From: an uncultured Fimbriimonas sp.
Lineage (GTDB): Bacteria; Armatimonadota; Fimbriimonadia; Fimbriimonadales; Fimbriimonadaceae
Direction: 5' to 3'
DNA: 46,118 nucleotides
NCBI GenBank assembly: GCA_945952345.1
Contig: CAMFIS010000008.1
Coordinates: 1 to 46,118 of the forward strand
Every line of letters begins with the position of its first letter. Positions within the stretch are counted from its first letter, which is position 1. The position numbers were made by a program, and so were the translations under genes. Shown here piece after piece: positions 8,960 to 17,177 of this stretch. The notes below the pieces were generated by a model. It searched no databases. It was not told the origin of the DNA and saw only the letters and a list, made by a program, of their open reading frames with translations.

Positions 8960-8972
8960 TTTGTTTCCGCGA

Positions 8973-9047
8973 GCGGGCATAGCTCAGTGGTAGAGCGACT
9001 CCTTGCCAAGGAGTAGGTCGCGGGTTCGAATCTCGTTGCCCGCTCCA
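8973..9047 (+). tRNA. tRNA-Gly(GCC)
   Basis: A 75-nt cloverleaf. The acceptor stem GCGGGCA pairs with TGCCCGC. The D arm follows GCTCAGTGGTAGAGC. The anticodon stem ACTCC/GGAGT has loop TTGCCAA, giving anticodon GCC. The T arm has loop TTCGAAT. The discriminator is T and the CCA end is encoded. Confidence 0.97.
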
Positions 9048-9074
9048 TTTCTTTTGCGGACCTCCCATACACTA

Positions 9075-9127
9075 GGAGCGGTGAGCGTCTCGCTCACCAT
9101 TTTTGCGGGCTGGAAGCCCACAACTCC
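9075..9127. repeat. dispersed two-hairpin palindromic element, copy 1
   Basis: Outer GGAG (9075-9078) pairs with CTCC (9124-9127). Inside are hairpin 1 (GGTGAGCG/CGCTCACC, 9080-9098, loop TCT), a linker ATTTTT, and hairpin 2 (GGGCT/AGCCC, 9107-9119, loop GGA). The GCGGGCTGGAAGCCCAC core recurs at 37871-37887 in an element with the same architecture. Hairpin 1 plus ATTTTT could also end transcription of the tRNA. Confidence 0.75.
9080..9104 (+). terminator. possible tRNA-Gly terminator inside the repeat
   Basis: An 8-bp perfect stem with a 3-nt loop is followed by ATTTTT, 33 nt after the tRNA end. It is also arm 1 of the dispersed repeat, so terminator function is an inference. Confidence 0.5.
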
Positions 9128-9456
9128 CAAGGAGCCTCCCTTCGCTTGTTTGTTCGGCTTCCTACCAAAAGCGGCATTATGCGAAAAAGCTTCCTAACTT
9201 TCCTTGGCTGCAACGGGTGCAACGGAGATCGGCGAAGCAGAAATCATTACTTTTAGTATACCTTTGTCTACTTTAATGGTCGAGTCCTCCCGTATCGCTG
9301 CCTCAGTAGCAAGGGATGAGGTCAGGCGGTGAAGGAGTCACGCTGCGCTTCTGAGGCTAAGAATGCTCTCGCTTGGCCGTTCCCAAGAGAATTCCATTGC
9401 GTATGCTGATCGGTCCCTGAGTCCGATGGGTGGTACGATGACTTAAGGACGCGACT

Positions 9457-9753
9457 ATGCGCTATCCAAACTACGATCCCGGATCATCGGCGAAGCGAGG
9501 CATATGGCTCGGCATCATCGTTGCCATCGTTGGGCTGCGAATCTGGATCGTTGAGCGGAATCAGCCGGCAGAAATAATCAATCAGGCGCACTTGGGCCTC
9601 TTCTTGGGTGGCCTTGGATTGTGCTTTGCTTTGATGTGTTGGTACTTATTGTCCCAGATGAATTCCAAGCAGTCTGGTAGTGAACAGTGGGACGATTGCC
9701 AAAGCCGAATTCGTGATCTGATGAAACACGAGCGGTCCCGATCGAAGAGGTAG
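9457..9753 (+). CDS. small membrane protein with two hydrophobic segments, unknown function
   Basis: A 98-residue product. AAGGA lies 7 nt before the ATG, which supports it as a real gene. There are two hydrophobic segments (about residues 15-31 and 45-65) joined by a polar loop, and a basic C-terminal tail (KHERSRSKR). I do not recognise the family. It stands alone between two gene-poor stretches. Confidence 0.6.
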   Translation: MRYPNYDPGSSAKRGIWLGIIVAIVGLRIWIVERNQPAEIINQAHLGLFLGGLGLCFALMCWYLLSQMNSKQSGSEQWDDCQSRIRDLMKHERSRSKR

Positions 9754-10181
9754 GATTCTCCAGCAAGAAATATGGAGTGAGAAGCTCTGTCCGAAGAGTT
9801 GGTTTGACGGACTGCTTAGAAGCTCTATAGCCTTTCTTAAAGAACACGCATCGACGGGTCTTCACTCATTCGGAAGCGAAGACTCCACTGCATCGATACG
9901 TGCCACCCTTTCATATTTTGATTTTGGCGATTTATTTGGGGTTGTTTTAGCCTCAACCCCGCGGCATGGAAGATTGGATGTTTGTCGAACCTTATTGGAG
10001 TTGAGGCAGCCTTCCGAACATGGCGGCTCGATCAACTATTTGTGTGGGCGGGACCCCCACAGCTCCCGAAGAGCAGCGAAGCAGGCTTCGTCCAGATGAA
10101 ACTTCGTTTCGTTCCCCTCGCAAGCTCGGCGGGATCCAACGACGGGCCAAAGCTCAAACAGGTTTGAGCACTCCCAAACGG
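9754..10181. other. 428-bp stretch without a gene
   Basis: It contains a 7-bp hairpin GGGGTTG/CAACCCC (9938-9944 with 9954-9960) without a U-tract. It also holds a second hairpin TGTGGG/CCCACA (10043-10061) followed by GCTCCC, which resembles arm 2 of the dispersed element at 9075 and may be a diverged copy. No frame has a convincing start. Confidence 0.5.
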
Positions 10182-10853
10182 TTAGCTTCCCCAAAGAGCT
10201 TCTGCAACTGACACTCGTCGCACTTCCCCGCCGACGTCCATCAGCAGCTCGCCATCCTCGGACAAGCCTAGGGCCATTCCCATCACGCCATCCGAGGTTC
10301 GGAAGACCTTGTCCTTCGTCGAGTCGTACCGATCCCAGACTGGCATGATCGAGGACCAGGCAAGCGGAACCTCGGGCCAGGCGAGGAGGGCAGAGTGGAA
10401 CCGAGAAAAGGCGGAAGCAGGTTCGATGGCCGGTCTTCCCTCTCCGACCAGACTCGTCGCCCGCATAGCGATTTCGTCCGGAAAGGACATGGGACCAAGA
10501 TTCAATCCAATCCCGACAATCGGAACGTCGTCAACAATCTCGGCGAGGATCCCCGCTACCTTTCGCCCATTCAGCACCAAGTCGTTCGGCCACTGAATGC
10601 GGAGATCGAAGCACTGGGCGAGGCAGAGTCCCATCCACATCCCGATGAACTGGGGCGATTTGAAACCACGATACGACGGCAACGCAAACGTCATCGCCAG
10701 CGACGAGCCCCGCGTGGCGTGCCAGCCGCGATCATAGCGACCGCGTCCGGCGGTTTGCTCGGTCGTCCAATACACTCCTGACAACCGCGAGCGTCCCAGG
10801 TCTTGCGTGGAAGGAACCGAGTCGAAGTACTCGACCGGTTCGCTCAGGGTCAC
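10182..10853 (-). CDS. birA: biotin--[acetyl-CoA-carboxylase] ligase
   Basis: A 223-residue biotin protein ligase. It has the biotinyl-AMP-binding motif TAGRGRYDRGW and the WPNDLVLNGRKVAGILAE segment. These enzymes attach biotin to carrier lysines, and the biotin carrier at 26932-27369 would be one substrate. There is no N-terminal winged helix, so it is a monofunctional ligase without the E. coli BirA repressor function. It overlaps the nadC stop by 4 nt (ATGA), so the two are translationally coupled. Confidence 0.92.
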   Translation of the reverse strand: MTLSEPVEYFDSVPSTQDLGRSRLSGVYWTTEQTAGRGRYDRGWHATRGSSLAMTFALPSYRGFKSPQFIGMWMGLCLAQCFDLRIQWPNDLVLNGRKVAGILAEIVDDVPIVGIGLNLGPMSFPDEIAMRATSLVGEGRPAIEPASAFSRFHSALLAWPEVPLAWSSIMPVWDRYDSTKDKVFRTSDGVMGMALGLSEDGELLMDVGGEVRRVSVAEALWGS

Positions 10854-11695
10854 GAAAGCTCCATATGAAATGGAACCGAAATCACCGAGTGCGTGATGCT
10901 GCCAACCGAGATGACATCTGCACCAGATTCCGCCACCGACCGAATTGTGTCGAGGGTGATTCCGCCGCTCGCCTCAAAGATCGCTTTACCTTTAAAGCGC
11001 TGAATGATCGCCGCCATCTCCCGGGGCGCCATGTTGTCCAGCAAGATCACATCGCACTTGGAGGCCACGGCTTCTTCAACCTGAGCCTCATTCTCGCACT
11101 CAACTTCGATTTTGACCATGTGGCCAATGCTCTTTCGCACCTGTTCCACCGCCGCCCCAATCGAACCATGCGCGCGAATATGGTTGTCCTTGATCATCGC
11201 GCCATCGTAGAGTCCCATGCGATGATTAAAGCCGCCGCCGCACCGAACGGCGTACTTTTGCAGCATCCTGAGTCCAGGAATTGTCTTGCGGGTTTCGATG
11301 ATTCGACACCCGGTACCCTCGATCTCCTTAACGAGTTTCGAGGTTGCGGTGGCGACGCCACTCAGGGGCATCAAATAGTTGAGAGCCGTTCGCTCGTATT
11401 GGAGGGCGTCGATGGCGCGCAAGACTCCTTTGGCCACGATTTGTCCGGGCACGATGGTATCGCCGTCGTTCGCCAGAATCTCAAGAGATTCATCTTCAAG
11501 GCGAGGCGAGAACAAATACTCGGCGATGCCAAGTCCACAGATAACCCCCGAACCCTGAGCCTCGATATACCACTCGACGAGGATTTCCTCGGGAATCGCC
11601 GACGCGGTCAGGTCTCCGGTTCCAATGTCTTCCTGTAGGGCGGCCTCAACTTGATGTTCCCATCCAAAAGGCTCTGGTGCTAGCCATGCGCTCAC
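10850..11695 (-). CDS. nadC: nicotinate-nucleotide pyrophosphorylase (quinolinate phosphoribosyltransferase)
   Basis: A 281-residue enzyme converting quinolinate and PRPP to nicotinate mononucleotide in de novo NAD synthesis. Motifs: ALQEDIGTGDLT at the N-terminus, RKTIPGLRMLQKYAVRCGG, and NHRMGLYDGAMIKDNH in the active-site barrel; EASGGITLDTI lies near the C-terminus. The start is GTG at 11695, with TAAACT 6 nt upstream and no Shine-Dalgarno. It is followed by birA with a 4-nt overlap; nadA and nadB are not in the window. Confidence 0.95.
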   Translation of the reverse strand: MSAWLAPEPFGWEHQVEAALQEDIGTGDLTASAIPEEILVEWYIEAQGSGVICGLGIAEYLFSPRLEDESLEILANDGDTIVPGQIVAKGVLRAIDALQYERTALNYLMPLSGVATATSKLVKEIEGTGCRIIETRKTIPGLRMLQKYAVRCGGGFNHRMGLYDGAMIKDNHIRAHGSIGAAVEQVRKSIGHMVKIEVECENEAQVEEAVASKCDVILLDNMAPREMAAIIQRFKGKAIFEASGGITLDTIRSVAESGADVISVGSITHSVISVPFHMELS

Positions 11696-11701
11696 ATGAC
11701 T

Positions 11702-11707
11702 AGTTTA
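11702..11707 (-). promoter_or_regulatory. -10 box TAAACT of nadC
   Basis: TAAACT on the minus strand is followed by AGTCAT and then the GTG start (gap 6 nt), a leaderless arrangement. Confidence 0.5.
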
Positions 11708-11715
11708 CTGTTCGA

Positions 11716-12228
11716 TTATTTTTTGCCACCAATGTAGTGTGCGGAAATGATCACGTTGTTGTCTTTCTTATTATGAAAGGCCTCGAACTGCAGTCTGGCG
11801 CCGCCGTCGAGGGCCACAAACACTCGCTTCATATCGGTACCTTTGTCCATCGGAGTCTTCTCGATCTTGCCAACCTTTGCCGCTTCAGTTTCCAGGTACG
11901 TTCCAATTTTGTCGAAGTCATCCGTGCTCGTGTATTTTCTGTGATAGCTCGTGGTGCCGTCGCTCGGCATTTCGAGGGATGTGTACGGCATCACCTTCGC
12001 GCCTGGGTACGGCGGAATCTTGAAGACGTCGTCGCCAAACTTCAACTTCTCTTGGGGCATTCCGTCATCTTTCGACTTGTCGGCGACCGTTCCTGTTGCA
12101 TCTGGAGCTTTGGCCGAGTTCGGCATTGGATCTCCGACGGTTTGATTTCCGGATGCGGTCTTATCGGATCCTCCGCCCGAGCACCCTACGAGGCAAGCAA
12201 AAACAACGAGAAGCGACAGAGACTTCAT
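11716..12228 (-). CDS. lipoprotein of unknown function
   Basis: A 170-residue product with a lipoprotein signal peptide: MKSLSLLVVFACLVGC, the lipobox Cys being residue 16 and followed by SGGG. A Ser/Asp/Lys-rich linker comes next. The C-terminal domain (about 65-170) begins with FKIPPYPGAKV and ends with LQFEAFHNKKDNNVIISAHYIG; the YPGA opening resembles other uncharacterised periplasmic domains. It lies between the Gfo/Idh cluster and nadC. TACAAT lies 7 nt before the ATG. Confidence 0.8.
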   Translation of the reverse strand: MKSLSLLVVFACLVGCSGGGSDKTASGNQTVGDPMPNSAKAPDATGTVADKSKDDGMPQEKLKFGDDVFKIPPYPGAKVMPYTSLEMPSDGTTSYHRKYTSTDDFDKIGTYLETEAAKVGKIEKTPMDKGTDMKRVFVALDGGARLQFEAFHNKKDNNVIISAHYIGGKK

Positions 12229-12235
12229 ACTCGGG

Positions 12236-12241
12236 ATTGTA
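12236..12241 (-). promoter_or_regulatory. -10 box TACAAT of the lipoprotein gene
   Basis: TACAAT is followed by CCCGAGT and the ATG at 12228 (gap 7 nt). No Shine-Dalgarno is present, giving a candidate leaderless transcript. Confidence 0.5.
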
Positions 12242-12267
12242 ACACTAATCGCTATTTCGCGGCACAG

Positions 12268-13281
12268 CTATCGCGTTTGTCCGCGCTTTGCAATGGCCCG
12301 GTCGGTGCAATCCACCGCAATCTCGGTCGCGACAATCGCATCCTGGGGCGAGGCGAGATCGCCGATTTCTCCCGTGTGAAGGAAACGGGAGAATTGGGCG
12401 TACATCCCATCGAAGTTTTTTTCACCGTGCCCCGGAATCGAGATCACGCCCTCTCCATTGCGGCACTCCAAAATGTATCCATCCCGGTCGTATCGGGCGA
12501 CGCCGCCCGTGCCAATCACTTCGTAGGTAAAGACCGAGCGTGGAGAGCGAGCGGTATGGCCATATGTAAAGCTCACCTCAATCGAGGCGGTCACTCCATT
12601 CTCGAGTTGTAAATTTGCGATCACATGGTCCGGAGATTCATAGTTGGAAACCCACGCACCGAATCCATCCCAGCTCTTGATCTCCAATCCGGTCATCCAC
12701 CGAATCAAGTCGATCTGATGAACGCCGCAATCGACGAGCGGTCCGCCCTCCAGCATTCTCCCTCGCCACATCGGACTCTCGATCCACTTGCCGGCATCAT
12801 CCTGGATCCATTGTCCATGCAGATTCCAGGTGTACACCATCTTGATGTGCCGTACCTTGCCGAGCGCGCCTTCTTCGATCCACCGCTTAATCTGCAAAGC
12901 CGAGGGACTAAACCGATACACGAAACCGACAAAGAATCCTTTACCGCTGTCTTCCATCACCGCGATCATGTCCGCGGCTTCATCCTCATTGGTGGCGATG
13001 GGCTTTTCGCACAACACGTGTACTTCGTGTTCGGCACACAACATCACATTATCGTGATGGGTGAACAAAGGTGAGGCAACGACGACGGCATCGAGGCCAG
13101 ATTTGAAAAAGTCCTCTTCGTTGGTGAAGGGCTGGCCACCAAATTTTTCTGCGTAGGATTTTGCTCGCCCAGGAATGGGGTCGAAAAGCGAAGCGATCTC
13201 CAATTCGTGGATTCGCTGGATAGCCGGAAGGTGGCCAAAGTCGGCCACCGAACCACAGCCCATCAATCCGATGCGAGCCAT
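12268..13281 (-). CDS. Gfo/Idh/MocA family oxidoreductase
   Basis: A 337-residue NAD(P)-dependent dehydrogenase. The N-terminal Rossmann fold starts with RIGLMGCGSVADFGHLP. The family signature CEKPIA lies at about residues 91-96. The C-terminal alpha/beta domain contains GGPLVDCGVHQIDLIRWM. Members oxidise sugars, inositols or related hydroxy substrates; the substrate is not evident. An AGGA lies 10 nt before the ATG. It is last in a three-gene set with a small lipoprotein (19-nt gap) and a second Gfo/Idh/MocA gene. Confidence 0.92.
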   Translation of the reverse strand: MARIGLMGCGSVADFGHLPAIQRIHELEIASLFDPIPGRAKSYAEKFGGQPFTNEEDFFKSGLDAVVVASPLFTHHDNVMLCAEHEVHVLCEKPIATNEDEAADMIAVMEDSGKGFFVGFVYRFSPSALQIKRWIEEGALGKVRHIKMVYTWNLHGQWIQDDAGKWIESPMWRGRMLEGGPLVDCGVHQIDLIRWMTGLEIKSWDGFGAWVSNYESPDHVIANLQLENGVTASIEVSFTYGHTARSPRSVFTYEVIGTGGVARYDRDGYILECRNGEGVISIPGHGEKNFDGMYAQFSRFLHTGEIGDLASPQDAIVATEIAVDCTDRAIAKRGQTR

Positions 13282-13300
13282 GGTTCGGGTGTCCTAGAAA

Positions 13301-13660
13301 TTAACCTCGTCCGCCGACCGCTTGGAAGGAACTCGGGTCGCCTTGGTTAACCGGTCCGTTGCTGTGCGACGCGCCAGGATTCTCACCAGGCTGGGTACCA
13401 CTTCCTTTAGCAGGCTGGTCGCGGTCGACATTCATCACCGTTCCCGGACCTTTCTTCGCGCCAGCGCCATACTGAGTAGCATCCTTGGTTCCGCCGGTTG
13501 CGTCGGCAATACCACCATTTCCATACTTGTCGCCTTTGACGGGTGACTTGAAATCGGCCTTGGTTGTTGCGCTAATAAAGCTGTCGGGGCTTTTGAAGTG
13601 ACAACCAGACGCGCACAGCATGAGTGCGAGAACGACGGGGATACCGATCCTTGTCTTCAC
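13301..13660 (-). CDS. small lipoprotein, low complexity
   Basis: A 119-residue product with signal MKTRIGIPVVLALMLCASGC, the lipobox Cys at residue 20. The mature part is rich in Gly, Lys, Asp, Asn and Thr and appears largely disordered. The start is GTG at 13660, with GAGG from the overlap with the upstream stop. It is flanked on both sides by Gfo/Idh/MocA genes in the same direction (gaps of 14 and 19 nt), so it is probably co-transcribed with them. Function unknown. Confidence 0.75.
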   Translation of the reverse strand: MKTRIGIPVVLALMLCASGCHFKSPDSFISATTKADFKSPVKGDKYGNGGIADATGGTKDATQYGAGAKKGPGTVMNVDRDQPAKGSGTQPGENPGASHSNGPVNQGDPSSFQAVGGRG

Positions 13661-13674
13661 TTATTCAATTTACC

Positions 13675-14751
13675 TCAGAACGATACGTCGACCAATTCCT
13701 CGCGGCCGGTCTCGCTGCTCTTATAAAGCGCATCGAAGATGGCGTTCAAGATGAGGCCGTTCAGCCCAGGGACTGGCGATTCTTTGCCATCCAGAATTGC
13801 GTTGACGAACGCAACGACTTCGGCGGTGTGGGCCGACTCGACATGCGGAATGTTCTTCGGCTTCATGTCGAAGAGTTGCTTGTCCTTCTCGGTGTAAATC
13901 TCGATCGGGTCGTCGCCCCAGATTCGGACCGAGGCTCCGGCCTTGGTACCAAACAACTGTGTCTTCATAATGTCGTTCTCTTGCTGGTTCGCCATGAACG
14001 AGCTCTCGAGCGAGACCACCGCGCCATTGTCGAACTTGATGAGGCCAACGGCGAAGTCTTCGACGGTGAACTTGGCTCGGTCGTACTCGCCGAAGTTGTT
14101 GGTCAGTTCAGGGTTCTTGCCCATCATGTCCCAGGTCTTTCCGCTTGCCGAAACCGGCTTGGGGTAACCCATGAGGAAGAGGGTGAAGTCGAGGATGTGT
14201 ACACCAATATCGATCAGCGGACCGCCACCTTGCTTTTCCTTGTCGATGAACACGCCCCAATGGGGAACGCCTCGACGGCGGAGAGCTTGAGCGCGAGCGA
14301 AGTAGATGTCGCCCATGTTGCCCTGCTCGATGTAGGACTTCATGAATCGGCCCGGACCGCTGAATCGGCTTTGAAGAGCAACCTGAAGAATCTTTCCGCT
14401 CTCTCGTGCGGCCACGCACATTTCTTTGGCTTCCGCAGCATTCATCGCCAGCGGCTTTTCGCACAAGACGTGGACGCCCGCCTTCAGCGCGTCGATCGTA
14501 GGATCTTTGTGAAATTTGTTGGGAGTGGCGACCGAAACGGCATCCACCACACCATCGGCCAGCATCTGCTTGTAGTCGGTGTAGACCTTGCCGACACTGA
14601 ATTTATCGGCGGCTTCCTGGGCGATTTTTTCGTTGACGTCGCAGACCGCAACCATCTCACAGAGGTCGGGCATCGTTGCGTATCCGCGCATGTGACAGCC
14701 CTGAGCAATACCTCCGGAGCCGATAATTCCAATTCTAAGCTTCTTTGACAT
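13675..14751 (-). CDS. Gfo/Idh/MocA family oxidoreductase
   Basis: A 358-residue NAD(P)-dependent oxidoreductase. The Rossmann motif is RIGIIGSGGIAQGCH and the signature CEKPLA lies at about residues 97-102, preceded by LKAGVHVL. The C-terminal domain includes GGGPLIDIGVHILDFTLFLMGYP. It is only moderately similar to the neighbouring Gfo/Idh/MocA protein, so this is not a recent duplication. Two such genes with a lipoprotein suggest a sugar-derivative catabolic cluster; substrate unknown. Confidence 0.93.
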   Translation of the reverse strand: MSKKLRIGIIGSGGIAQGCHMRGYATMPDLCEMVAVCDVNEKIAQEAADKFSVGKVYTDYKQMLADGVVDAVSVATPNKFHKDPTIDALKAGVHVLCEKPLAMNAAEAKEMCVAARESGKILQVALQSRFSGPGRFMKSYIEQGNMGDIYFARAQALRRRGVPHWGVFIDKEKQGGGPLIDIGVHILDFTLFLMGYPKPVSASGKTWDMMGKNPELTNNFGEYDRAKFTVEDFAVGLIKFDNGAVVSLESSFMANQQENDIMKTQLFGTKAGASVRIWGDDPIEIYTEKDKQLFDMKPKNIPHVESAHTAEVVAFVNAILDGKESPVPGLNGLILNAIFDALYKSSETGREELVDVSF

Positions 14752-14772
14752 GAACCAAGGAAAAGATACCCC

Positions 14773-15567
14773 TTATCGGACCTTGGTTTTGTCTTCGTCG
14801 AATTCGAATTCTTGCGCAGTTTCGATCATGTCCACTTCATCGTCAAGAGATGGCGGATTAGTGTCCTCTCGCCGCGTGGCCCAAAAGCCTCCCCCGAGGG
14901 CGATGAGGAGTAGGACGGTCCAAAACAAACCAGGATGAAGCTCGGGAATGTGTGCGTTCGTAGGATGGAGCTTTGACCAGCAGTTCGCCGAGATTAGCGC
15001 AAGCTTGACTCCCACCCAACCGACAAGCAAGTAAGCAACATGATCGAGCGATGGAAAGCGATCGAGAAGCTTGATGAACGCGCTGGCAGCAAAGCGAAGC
15101 AAAACGATTCCCGCAATTGCTCCGAAGAAGACCACCCATATTTTCGATTGTTCGTTGCCGACGAACGTGATGCCAGCCAATACCGAGTCGACCGCGAACG
15201 CGATATCCGTGATCTCTACCACGAGAACCGTTCCCCAGAAGCTGCGCTGGACGGGTTTGACGTCTTTCTTGCTAGCCGCACCCAGGAAATGCTTGACGGC
15301 AACAAACAGGAGGTAGCCCGCGCCCAAGGCCTGGAGCCACCATTGCTTGAGCACAATGGTTGCAAACAGGATGGCAATGAGACGGAAGACGAACGCACCA
15401 CCAAGGCCGTACAACAGCGCCTTCTTCTGCCGGTCCTTCGGCAGGTGCTTCACCATCATCGCGAGCACGAGGGCATTGTCGGCTGAGAGCAGTCCCTCGA
15501 GCACGGCTAAGGCTATGATGGTAGCCAGATCTCGAACCTCGACGACCTGTCCCCAAGGACCCTTCAT
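14773..15567 (-). CDS. TerC family integral membrane protein
   Basis: A 264-residue polytopic protein with about seven hydrophobic segments. The family motif EGLLSADNALVLA near the N-terminus carries membrane-embedded acidic residues (E, D, N), and a second EITDIAFAVDSVLAG lies in the middle. TerC proteins are implicated in metal-ion export (manganese, or tellurite resistance). AGGAGA lies 6 nt before the ATG at 15567. The gene is divergent from the FmdB-type gene, with 42 bp between starts. Confidence 0.9.
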   Translation of the reverse strand: MKGPWGQVVEVRDLATIIALAVLEGLLSADNALVLAMMVKHLPKDRQKKALLYGLGGAFVFRLIAILFATIVLKQWWLQALGAGYLLFVAVKHFLGAASKKDVKPVQRSFWGTVLVVEITDIAFAVDSVLAGITFVGNEQSKIWVVFFGAIAGIVLLRFAASAFIKLLDRFPSLDHVAYLLVGWVGVKLALISANCWSKLHPTNAHIPELHPGLFWTVLLLIALGGGFWATRREDTNPPSLDDEVDMIETAQEFEFDEDKTKVR

Positions 15568-15609
15568 TCCATTCTCCTAAACTGTTCGTTCACAATAATT
15601 AGAAAGCCT

Positions 15610-15876
15610 ATGCCTACCTACGTCTACGAATGCACCGCATGCAATACCACCTTCGAGGTCGAACAACGGATCACCGAAGATGCCCTGAAGGATTGTGAGT
15701 GCGGCTCAAAAGGTACCGTAAATCGCATTATCCAACCCACGGCAATTATGTTCAAGGGTTCGGGTTTCTACGTCAACGATTCCTCGGGCAGTTCCACTTC
15801 CACCAAAAGTAGCGACACCGAGGCATGCACCGGCAATCCAGCTTCCTGCGCCTGCTCGACGCCCGACCCAGAATAA
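15610..15876 (+). CDS. FmdB-type zinc-ribbon protein
   Basis: An 88-residue protein starting MPTYVYECTACNTTFE, the hallmark of the FmdB/CxxC_CXXC_SSSS family. Cysteines are at 8, 11, 29 and 31; the second pair is C-x-C rather than the usual C-x2-C. A segment with the family pattern (IMFKGSGFYVND) follows, then a Ser/Thr-rich tail with three extra cysteines. The family is called regulatory, but its role is poorly defined. A second, longer FmdB-like gene lies at 18347. Confidence 0.85.
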   Translation: MPTYVYECTACNTTFEVEQRITEDALKDCECGSKGTVNRIIQPTAIMFKGSGFYVNDSSGSSTSTKSSDTEACTGNPASCACSTPDPE

Positions 15877-15905
15877 GGTCCTGCAGTCGCGACCTATGTA
15901 CTAGC

Positions 15906-17171
15906 ATGCCGAAGCCGAAGCAGCAGACCTTAGTCACACTTGGTGTCATCGGTGCGGTTGCAGTCGGTGTCGGCTGGCTTCAGTATTCAAAGTTTCGGGA
16001 GCGGGCCGCCCTCAATACATTGCGTGAGCAAAGGGTCTTCGAGTTTACGAACGGCACAAGAAAGCCAATGAAAGGCCCCTACCTCGAACGAGGGAACAAG
16101 GACGACTTTCAATTCACATCAATCGATCTCGGATATGTTCGCCTCGTGGCGATGTCCGAGAACGGGGATATGATTTTGCAGCCGCCCCCGGTTGTTACGC
16201 CCGGAGCTAGCGCTCTGACCGATCAGCCAATGACGTTTCGCCGCGCCGACGGGAACAGTCAGGCGATTGGCACTCCGACCAAGGTTTTTCTTACTCCGGG
16301 CGGAGTTCTCTATGCGGCCTATTCCACTCCTAATGGTGTGCGTATTCTCCGGGACGGCAAAGTCTGGCTCGATCCGTCTACATCGACCCAATCCGTATCG
16401 TCGGGATTCGATTTTCTGAAGGCCACATACGTGACCGACCAACGCGCTTATCTGCCGGTGAAGAATGGCAAGATCCCTTTCCTCGCTCCCGACCTGAGTC
16501 GTGGCGAGATTCAATTGCCGGCGAGAATGGAGCTGACAACGATTCAGGCGTCATCGAAGCTGGGCGACTACGCCGTCCTTCGAGAAAAGGAACCTGAGAA
16601 TCCGGCGTATCCTCAAGTCCAGATCGCCAAGATCGAAGCGACGGGCTTGACGATGCTGGAGCTTCCGAAGTCCTGCCCCAATCCCACGATGAGCATCAGC
16701 CGGGATTGTCTGTACTTCCTACCCGAAGACGCCCAAGCCGACCGGCGACTGGTCCAGTTTCGTCATAACGAATGGACCATCGAACTGCCTCCCCCCAACA
16801 CGGTCAAGTTAGAGTTTGCGGGTGGGATCAATTCCAGTCTAGCGGTCCTTTTCGCCACGACACCGCCGAAGACGTTGCAGCCCAAAATGCCGAGGACGAT
16901 GATGGTCGGGGGACCGATCATCGTTCGTCAAGGCAAGTATTACAGCTTCGACGACGTCATCGATCCCTACAAGGGGCCGCCAGTTCGCATCGCTCCAGGT
17001 TTGCAAAGCTTTTGGGGATACGACTTGGTTGGACAGGACTCTCGGCAAATCGACGAGAACGGCGATTTTGTCGTGACGCGAAAGGTGGGAGACCAGCTGC
17101 ATTTGGTGATCTTAAAGCCGACTTCTGCACCGCAGCCGATAACACTCCAGCCTCCCGTTCCCGTAAGATAG
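15906..17171 (+). CDS. membrane-anchored protein of unknown function, paralogue A of a tandem pair
   Basis: The ATG at 15906 gives 421 residues with an N-terminal membrane anchor (about residues 9-27). The frame is open further upstream but would then overlap the FmdB gene. The rest is a soluble, probably extracytoplasmic domain rich in beta-strand-like segments. It aligns by eye with the next gene product: GPYLERGNKD / GPYLELGNSD, LTPGGVLYAAYSTPNG / MTPGGKVYAIYPTSNG, and LPKSCPNP...RDCLYFLPED / LPDWCANP...RDRMYLNPDD. Not recognised as a known family. Confidence 0.75.
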   Translation: MPKPKQQTLVTLGVIGAVAVGVGWLQYSKFRERAALNTLREQRVFEFTNGTRKPMKGPYLERGNKDDFQFTSIDLGYVRLVAMSENGDMILQPPPVVTPGASALTDQPMTFRRADGNSQAIGTPTKVFLTPGGVLYAAYSTPNGVRILRDGKVWLDPSTSTQSVSSGFDFLKATYVTDQRAYLPVKNGKIPFLAPDLSRGEIQLPARMELTTIQASSKLGDYAVLREKEPENPAYPQVQIAKIEATGLTMLELPKSCPNPTMSISRDCLYFLPEDAQADRRLVQFRHNEWTIELPPPNTVKLEFAGGINSSLAVLFATTPPKTLQPKMPRTMMVGGPIIVRQGKYYSFDDVIDPYKGPPVRIAPGLQSFWGYDLVGQDSRQIDENGDFVVTRKVGDQLHLVILKPTSAPQPITLQPPVPVR

Positions 17172-17177
17172 GACAGG

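Larger units (their letters stand above)
9048..9456. other. 409-bp stretch without a gene, holding a palindromic element
   Basis: The first part holds the two-hairpin element at 9075-9127. From 9128 to 9440 I see no convincing coding frame with a ribosome binding site and no further strong hairpin. The 3' end holds the AAGGA Shine-Dalgarno (9445-9449) of the next small gene. Confidence 0.6.

Noticed and set aside
9003-9197. Small plus-strand frame over the tRNA end and the repeat
   Set aside because: It begins inside tRNA-Gly and reads through the palindromic element; no ribosome binding site.
9938-9960. Hairpin GGGGTTG/CAACCCC as a terminator
   Set aside because: No U-tract follows on either strand and no gene ends nearby.
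13624-14748. A 374-codon plus-strand open frame opposite the Gfo/Idh/MocA gene
   Set aside because: The minus strand gives a complete, conserved oxidoreductase; the plus frame is a shadow.
15825-15905. Longer N-terminus for paralogue A
   Set aside because: It would overlap the FmdB gene and put non-conserved residues before the membrane anchor; ATG 15906 is natural.
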